Below are positions 58,329 through 64,000 of a stretch of 64,000 bases of DNA, piece by piece. Under the pieces are notes generated by a model. The model had not been told where the DNA came from. It saw only the letters and a program-made list of their open reading frames with translations, and searched no databases. The translations under genes were made by a program, and so were the position numbers. How positions within the stretch are numbered: the stretch's first letter is position 1; each line of letters begins with the position of its first letter. The stretch is from Marasmius tenuissimus (taxonomy: Eukaryota > Basidiomycota > Agaricomycetes > Agaricales > Marasmiaceae), in assembly GCA_029532415.1 (NCBI GenBank), contig JAQOTA010000015.1:558001-622000 (forward strand). The letters are read 5' to 3'.

Positions 58329-59112
58329 ATTGTTTTTTGATTTGCTTCGTTTCTGTTATGGATGTCTTTTCTAATAGTTATGTCATGGCATAGTTGCCGA
58401 CATGAGGAGTATCTACCTTTGCTGAAGCTAATGTAAGTATGTATGTACTATTAAGTAGACAACTTGATATTCGACTTAAACGCTGGGGTCGGTCTTGTTT
58501 ACTAGAGGGTGTGTGGCTGATCGAATCAGATACTAACAAGTCACTTCTCTTTTATTGAAGCTTTCTTTGTGTTTACATTCTCATGTTGCTGGATCCGTTG
58601 CAGCTGTCATGTAAAACAATCCTGGGGCCATGTGGGCGGACGCTGGTGCTCCTGTTCGAAGGTACTTTGCGGTATGCAATTCGCTCGTATCAGGTGGAGT
58701 AGTCGGTCGGTGGAAGACTAGCAAAACACAATCGAAGACCTCCCGGAAGAACTGTGTTAGGAGCTTCGTCATCAGTACTGTAGATTCGCCCGGGTGCTCC
58801 AAATTCTTTCACCTCCAGGCTCCGTGGTCCATTCGATTATGTATTTTCTAGTCTAAAGCGGCGAAGGAGAACTGAGCCACGGGCCGGAACCAATGGCGGC
58901 AGACACAAGCTGCTGCATAAAGCAAAGGTGTAGTACGAACGTATCTAGCAAATGGACGAGCAATTGAAAGGGAGGTGGGAGACTTGACATGCATGATCGC
59001 CGTGCCATCGCGTATATAATATTCTTTCAGATCGACCTTACCCCACCGTCCTGGAGACCACCTCGTAAGATCGCACGCATGAGTGTGTGATCCGATGAGC
59101 ATTTGGGCAATT
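58329..59112. other. Convergent 3' flanks, no gene seen
   Basis: This lies between the stops of two convergent genes. A minus-strand frame covering 58848-59240 extends past the downstream gene's stop and might be an alternative last exon if the GT at the Pro-Gly-Glu end is used as a donor. Evidence for that is weak. Confidence 0.4.
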
Positions 59113-61107
59113 CTACTCACCTGGTTCCAATTCTGGGTATCCATGATCTCGTGCATATTGCCTCCCGTCCATACTGTAGTTGTTCCTTCGAAAATACTCT
59201 TTGACAATGTAGTAGTCCACGCGACTCCACGAAGTACCAATCCACGTCAGCATTTCCAGTCTCGGAATTCCATATACACCCCAATCTTCTTCGCGAATTG
59301 CATCTTGGCCGTTTGGGTCTAAAGACCAGTAGAACAATGGGTCAGGGAGAGGATAACATAGCGAATACATGCAGTCAGCGTAATCCACAGAGAGGGGTAG
59401 GATGAATAGGTAAAATGGGGCGGAAAATGTCGTTGGATCATGAGAGAAGGTTCCGACAAGGGAGAAATGAATATCGTCTATGAATACTGAGCAAGAACAG
59501 CCATTAGCGGGAGGATTGGGGCCCATATTACTGAGGAGTACTCACCGAGATCGTCGCGAGGTTCGTGGCAGTCTTCAAGAAAGGAGAGAGACTGGCTCAG
59601 GTAGGCGGCACGATGCCAAATTGGATCTAGGATACGCAATGAGAAATGGAGGTCTATCCGATTATTGCCAGTGTTTTGGAAGTAAAGATCAACACGGGAG
59701 GGTACTACATTGTTTGTTAACCAAAGTAGGTAACTTCGTAGCAGGCGGACATACCAGAGGCGGAGCAGGTAGCTTCAACATCAGAGCTAAAACTCTGCAT
59801 GCACAACTGAGGAGGAGAGGTAGAAGAAAGACGGGCGAGAACTCCAGGTTTGTGGCGGGCGACGGCAGTACCAAAAGTTAAGAGGCCATTTCGGGCAAAG
59901 TCCGACAGTTTGTTCACAGGCCTCGTTGCTCCCGATGTCGCAATCAAATGTAGAAAGTCGGCAAACTGATCCTCGAAGCAGGCGATGATCTCCTTGGCGT
60001 TGAGTCGCGGACGAGTGTCTTGCCAAAGCGGGGTTGGCTGGTAGTAGATTGGGTGGAGAAAACTGTTGTCGATCGGCGATGAGATTGAAACGGAAGCCAG
60101 GTCGTACTGCCAAGCGTGAGTTCTTGGGTTGAACGACCAACAGCTCCAATGACCCGAAACCTGCCGTGCCATAATTAACCGATCGGTGTTAAGCATTACC
60201 TGGGCGTTTACTTACCGGGATATTCAGAGTGTTACCGGCGCGCAAAGCGAGAAATGACGTCCACTAAAGATGCTCAGCCAGTGAGAATGGATAGGATGGT
60301 GTCAAAAGTCGAATGTACCTGTGTATACCAAAGGTAGTAATACGGAATCCAGTTTTTTGCAGCCCAGACCTGATCACTGAATTCCTTCCCATTCGCAAGT
60401 TCTATAGTCAAACGCTGTCAGGAGAGCCTGCGATGATATTGCTGACATCGAAGATCCTCACCATCGCGTAGAATCAATGTCAGCCGTTCTGACCAGCCCA
60501 GTCCGACCAGTTGAGTGAAAAGCGGCGACCTATGCTGCTCATGAGGGGCAGATCGTGATTTGTTCGACAGGTTTCTCAACGTACCGCCCGGAGGACATCT
60601 CCCTGCACAAACGTTCGATTATCTATGACGATTAAGTTAGTATCGTATGCAAGGTTTTCTTAGATTGCTCACTCACTGTATTGAAGTCCTCGGCTTGATT
60701 ATCCTCCACCGACTCAACCGTAACGCTAGTAAATCCTCCCGGCAGTCCAAGCACCTCAACATGTTGCACGGTTTTTCTGACACCGACACCCCTAGTATGG
60801 GGCTTGAAGGTCCTCGATATTGACACTCGATCGTGAGGTTCGGTGAAGACATTGAGAACTTCTGAAGACACACTCCTTCGAGCTATGATATCGCCCATGG
60901 GAATTCTTCTGAACATACTTCCGTACTAGACTCCAAAATCAGAGTGGGACAATATCAATCGATACGCATTCCACGTACCAGATTAACCAGGTCCCCTCTC
61001 TCATGGGGATATACGTTCGTGGTCGCATCGCCGGCCACGCTCTGTATCGTAGCGTAGTCACCTATATGCAAGTCTCTGGCGTTGTTTAGGACGCTGTTCG
61101 TGGCCAT
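59113..61107 (-). CDS. Mushroom-specific protein of unknown function, 517 aa
   Basis: Nine exons on the minus strand: 61107-60979, 60925-60677, 60622-60585, 60529-60462, 60401-60319, 60263-60216, 60160-59755, 59704-59546, 59486-59113, joining in frame. The N-terminus reads NNARDLHIGDYATIQSVAGDATTNVY, resembling the short prefix (N-A-x-x-x-x-I, then V-x-G-D-x-x-x-N) found before many Agaricomycete accessory proteins. Mid-protein segments are RRIPMGDI, FTQLVGLGWSERLTLIL, NWIPYYYLWYTQ and IYYQPTPLWQDTRPRLN. The C-terminal part has VFIDDIHFSLVGTFSHDPTT, EEDWGVYGIP and GRQYARDHGYPEL. I recall this family from mushroom genomes only. No catalytic motif is visible. It shares its exon style and N-terminal motif with the gene at 52046-54130. 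Confidence 0.8.
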
Positions 61108-62807
61108 TTTCAAGTAAAGTGAATATCGAGGACAGATAGAGACTGCCGGGAGCGAATATCAGGGCGGGTGTATGGATGACAGAGGACGCTCCACGAGTCA
61201 TTTATGTGTAGTATCTGATCAATCTGTCTATTGTTCGCGTCAGTGTGCTGGTTATGGTGGTAGATATGTGGATCTTACCAATCCCTTTTGCATCCTGTGT
61301 ATGTGTGTCGCAGTCTCTACATGATCATCGATCATCAGCGAGATTTGATCAAGGACGAGTTGCCGTCAAAACGGCGCATAGACATTCGCAAATCCACGAT
61401 CCGGGCAATCTTTAGAGACGTGTCTATTAAGTGCACTTGGATATTCACAGCGGCCGCACATGCTTCCTGCGTTTCAGCTCTCAGAGGCACCGTCTACATC
61501 GCGACTGTGTGCGGCATCATGGTTAGGTCTACTCCCTTGAGCCGCCCTCTCCGGCTCGGGGTCGAGGACCTGAACTGCGCTTGGCTCTAAGTTGGAGCCT
61601 GAAAGCCAGCGAGCCGCCAACGCAACTGCCCAGATACCGTAGCAACCTTGATGAATCTCATAGTGTATTTACCCTCGGAGATGGTATCAGACCGGTATTG
61701 AAGTTCCCAGACCTTCATTGTGAAGTCTGGAGGTTGTGCGGGTTTGAGTGAGGTCGGAAGAAACCGATGGTGGTGGATCAAGCACGTCTACAACGACAAG
61801 GTGCGCTGAATTCCTGGAAAGGGCCAAAAGTTGGTGTGTGAGCATCATCGGAGATATTTGATCCTCTGTACCCATCGAAGGAAAAGCGACTCGGATCTCC
61901 TTCTGCATCGAAATTTGATCGAGAAGACGACACTCGATGCTTGCCGTCATGGCCATCTGTGCGGTGTCCCTGTTCTGAACATAAGGTGGAGGTCAGTGAC
62001 AGCCTGTGGATGCCCCTCAATTGATATATTTGCTCAGGAGCTCTGGTTCTTGGAGGCTATATTTCAGTCCACTCAGAAGACATGTAAAAAGATTCCAAGC
62101 TCACTCCGAGCATCCATTTCATTCGCGCCCTTCCCTGCCCGGTCGCAGATGATTTTATTGCGATCCATGGTACCGCTCCCACACACTCAACGATGTTGAA
62201 CTGGATCGACAAACATGACGGTGAAGCACTCTCAGGCGTGCTCAGATTCATTCAACGAAATTCCCTAGGCCGACACGCTAGTAGAAAACTTGCAGAACAC
62301 ATGTTTAGTATGGAGTTTGCAAGTAAAAGGTGGAATCAACGTACCATATAGTCCCGAGTCTAGGATGAGTAGGATATTTGAGATTCTAGGTTTCCATTAT
62401 ACTAACGGTGTTCCAATATTGTCCTCATTGGAATACGATTTAACGGTCTACTCATGTAGATGCAAGAGACAAGTCGAGACCGAGGAAAGAGATTAGAACG
62501 ATCCTCAAACAATCCTCAGGGCTGAGGGTCGAAAACATGGTGGGAGGATTCTTGATCATCGCGTCAGTGCGCGGTCTCTTGAAGTTCTTGTCCCCATCCA
62601 TCATCATCATGCGTCATCGACATCACTGAACGACCATGCGCCGTGATCGGAACTGCCTCAATTTAAATCGTCATCTCAACTAATTGAGGAGGAATTATAG
62701 CTTGCCTTTGAGATAGGCAGTGTCGACCTCCATCATTTATTGAAGACTATCATTGGGCAACGAGTCAACCCAAGTACTATCAACCTCACCTCCTCAAAAC
62801 TCAACAA
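61108..62807. other. No confident gene
   Basis: Frames at 61288-61590 and 61831-62199 (plus) and 61587-62251 (minus) overlap without recognisable domains or coherent splicing. The right end is the promoter and leader of the edge gene. Confidence 0.4.
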
Positions 62808-64000
62808 TGGGCGTTTTTGATACATACTGTTGCTTTTGGTGGGTTGGGAGAACGGCTGGACATTCAACCTCATTTCTGACTGTATCTAACCAGTTCCGGG
62901 CCCCTGGAGGATGCCCGGCGCGCTTGGATCGACTTCTTGAACGATCCGTGTTCGAGCTGGCCCCCAAAAGACGGAGAATGGCACAATCCTCCTGGATATC
63001 CTGTCCCAGACAAGCCCATTCACGAGATTGTCACGATTGACGAACAAGATGGAAAGATTTGGGGGGATTGGGTTGTCGTTTCGCCGGTTTGGATCGAACA
63101 AGGGTTCGTTTCTCCTCCATGGTGTGTTTTCTATCTTGTTTTGGCACGGAGTAGATTCTGATGCGTTCTGCGCGGCTAGCTCAGCAGACAGCTATGGGGG
63201 TGTCGAGATTAACGGCAGTGATGATTGGAACAAGGAGGACCAAAGTTTCCTCAGGATCCATCGTGTTTGCCTGTCATTCCTCGGTCGCCGGATTGACCTT
63301 CCCCCGCAAGCCTTCTGGGAGTCCCTTTATACTCCAAATTCGGACTACCTGCGGTTTGGCGAGCCCGGAAACGGATTACTCTGGACTCTCCAGCAGCTCA
63401 AATACCATGATATGGAAGATCGAGACGGTCAATCATTCGCGTACGCTCTAGAGAGACAGACGCCTTCCAAGAATGATCCAGACAACGTTGACAGATGGTT
63501 TGACCCGGTGACGATGAAGGATACAGCTTGGATCTTATCGCGGCCAACCCTCCTGCCTCCGCCCAAACCTCTTCCAGAATCCCCCGCAATCCAACCGCCC
63601 GCAACAGATTCTCGTCGGCTGTTCGGCGTGCAAGAGCTCCTAGATGCCATACTGAAGCAGCTTATCACCGTTCCACATGAGGATATCCAGAACGAGCTCA
63701 AGGACCGCAACACTTTCAATCCACCTTCCGTCGTAAAAGCGGCAAAGTCCTTACTTTCTTTGGCTCAGGTAGACCGATGGTTCTATCGAGCTATCATATC
63801 GAACAGACAGGGGCTTTTCTTACGCCTCGCGTCTAGATTCGGCTGGATGCTTCCTTGCACGCCCGCGGATTGGTCCAGCTGGCCGGCTGAACTTACGCCC
63901 CTTTCGTCTGCGCTGTCGCAGCCATTAGACTGGAGAGCGTACCTTCTGACTTGCGCTCGGAAGGAGGACCCTCATATCCGTAATAGGTGGAGGTTTCACA
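62808..64000 (+). CDS. Uncharacterised mushroom protein, 3' end beyond window
   Basis: Three exons are visible: 62808-62839, 62894-63121 and 63192 to the edge, 356 codons so far and still open. The N-terminus pairs cysteines (Tyr-Cys-Cys-Phe-Cys-Ser-Gly-Pro-Leu) followed by EDARRAWIDFLNDP, an opening I recall from mushroom F-box-type hypotheticals. GDWVVVSPVW, RIHRVCLSFLGRR, PPQAFWESLY and a Pro-rich spacer come next, then FGVQELLDAILKQL, which resembles the start of an F-box or a related helix, and NRQGLFLRLASRFGWMLP. For the second intron I used the AG at 63190-63191, the only one that keeps frame. A role as a substrate adaptor is only a guess. Confidence 0.7.

Noticed and set aside
1..64000. 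CRISPR arrays, bacterial operons, rRNA genes, integrases
   Set aside because: No regularly spaced direct repeats, no rRNA-like conserved blocks, and the genes are intron-rich eukaryotic ones.

Overview
This is a eukaryotic nuclear window from a filamentous basidiomycete, most likely an Agaricomycete (mushroom-forming fungus). The evidence is many short spliceosomal introns of about 41-80 nt with GT-AG ends, exons down to 13 and 18 nt, tRNA genes with small introns, and several proteins of types I know only from mushroom genomes. Gene models below were read by hand: each keeps one reading frame across all exons unless stated. Functional names rest on motif recognition, not on database searches.

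Left part (0-19.6 kb). A secreted-protein gene leaves the window at the left edge, followed by urate oxidase and a multi-TM protein of the mushroom 7-TM type, all on the minus strand. A ferric reductase, a split tRNA-Leu(CAA), an uncharacterised 476-residue protein, a 193-bp CACTA-like MITE, a calpain protease, a decayed monocarboxylate-type MFS transporter and a six-cysteine small secreted protein follow.

Middle (19.6-46 kb). Two gene-poor blocks (19.6-25.4 and 29.4-35.2 kb) hold mostly degenerate sequence. Between and beyond them lie an MKT1-like XPG-fold protein, a small acidic CCHC-type zinc-finger protein, a 16-exon cytochrome P450, a 99-residue conserved small protein, a split tRNA-Gln(CTG), and a secreted protein ending in a long Lys-Ala-Pro repeat tail.

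Right part (46-64 kb). This part is gene-dense: mitochondrial aminomethyltransferase (glycine cleavage T protein), a proline-rich protein, an F-box gene with a frameshift, a mushroom-specific gene with one internal TGA, a 1075-residue RGG/SUMO-interaction-motif protein, a 517-residue mushroom-specific protein, and a gene cut by the right edge.

The recognised genes do not form one pathway. Uricase (peroxisomal purine breakdown), ferric reductase (iron uptake), T protein (one-carbon metabolism), P450 and calpain are scattered household or accessory genes. The most unusual content is the lineage-specific set at 50-62 kb and the secreted protein with a histone-H1-like tail.
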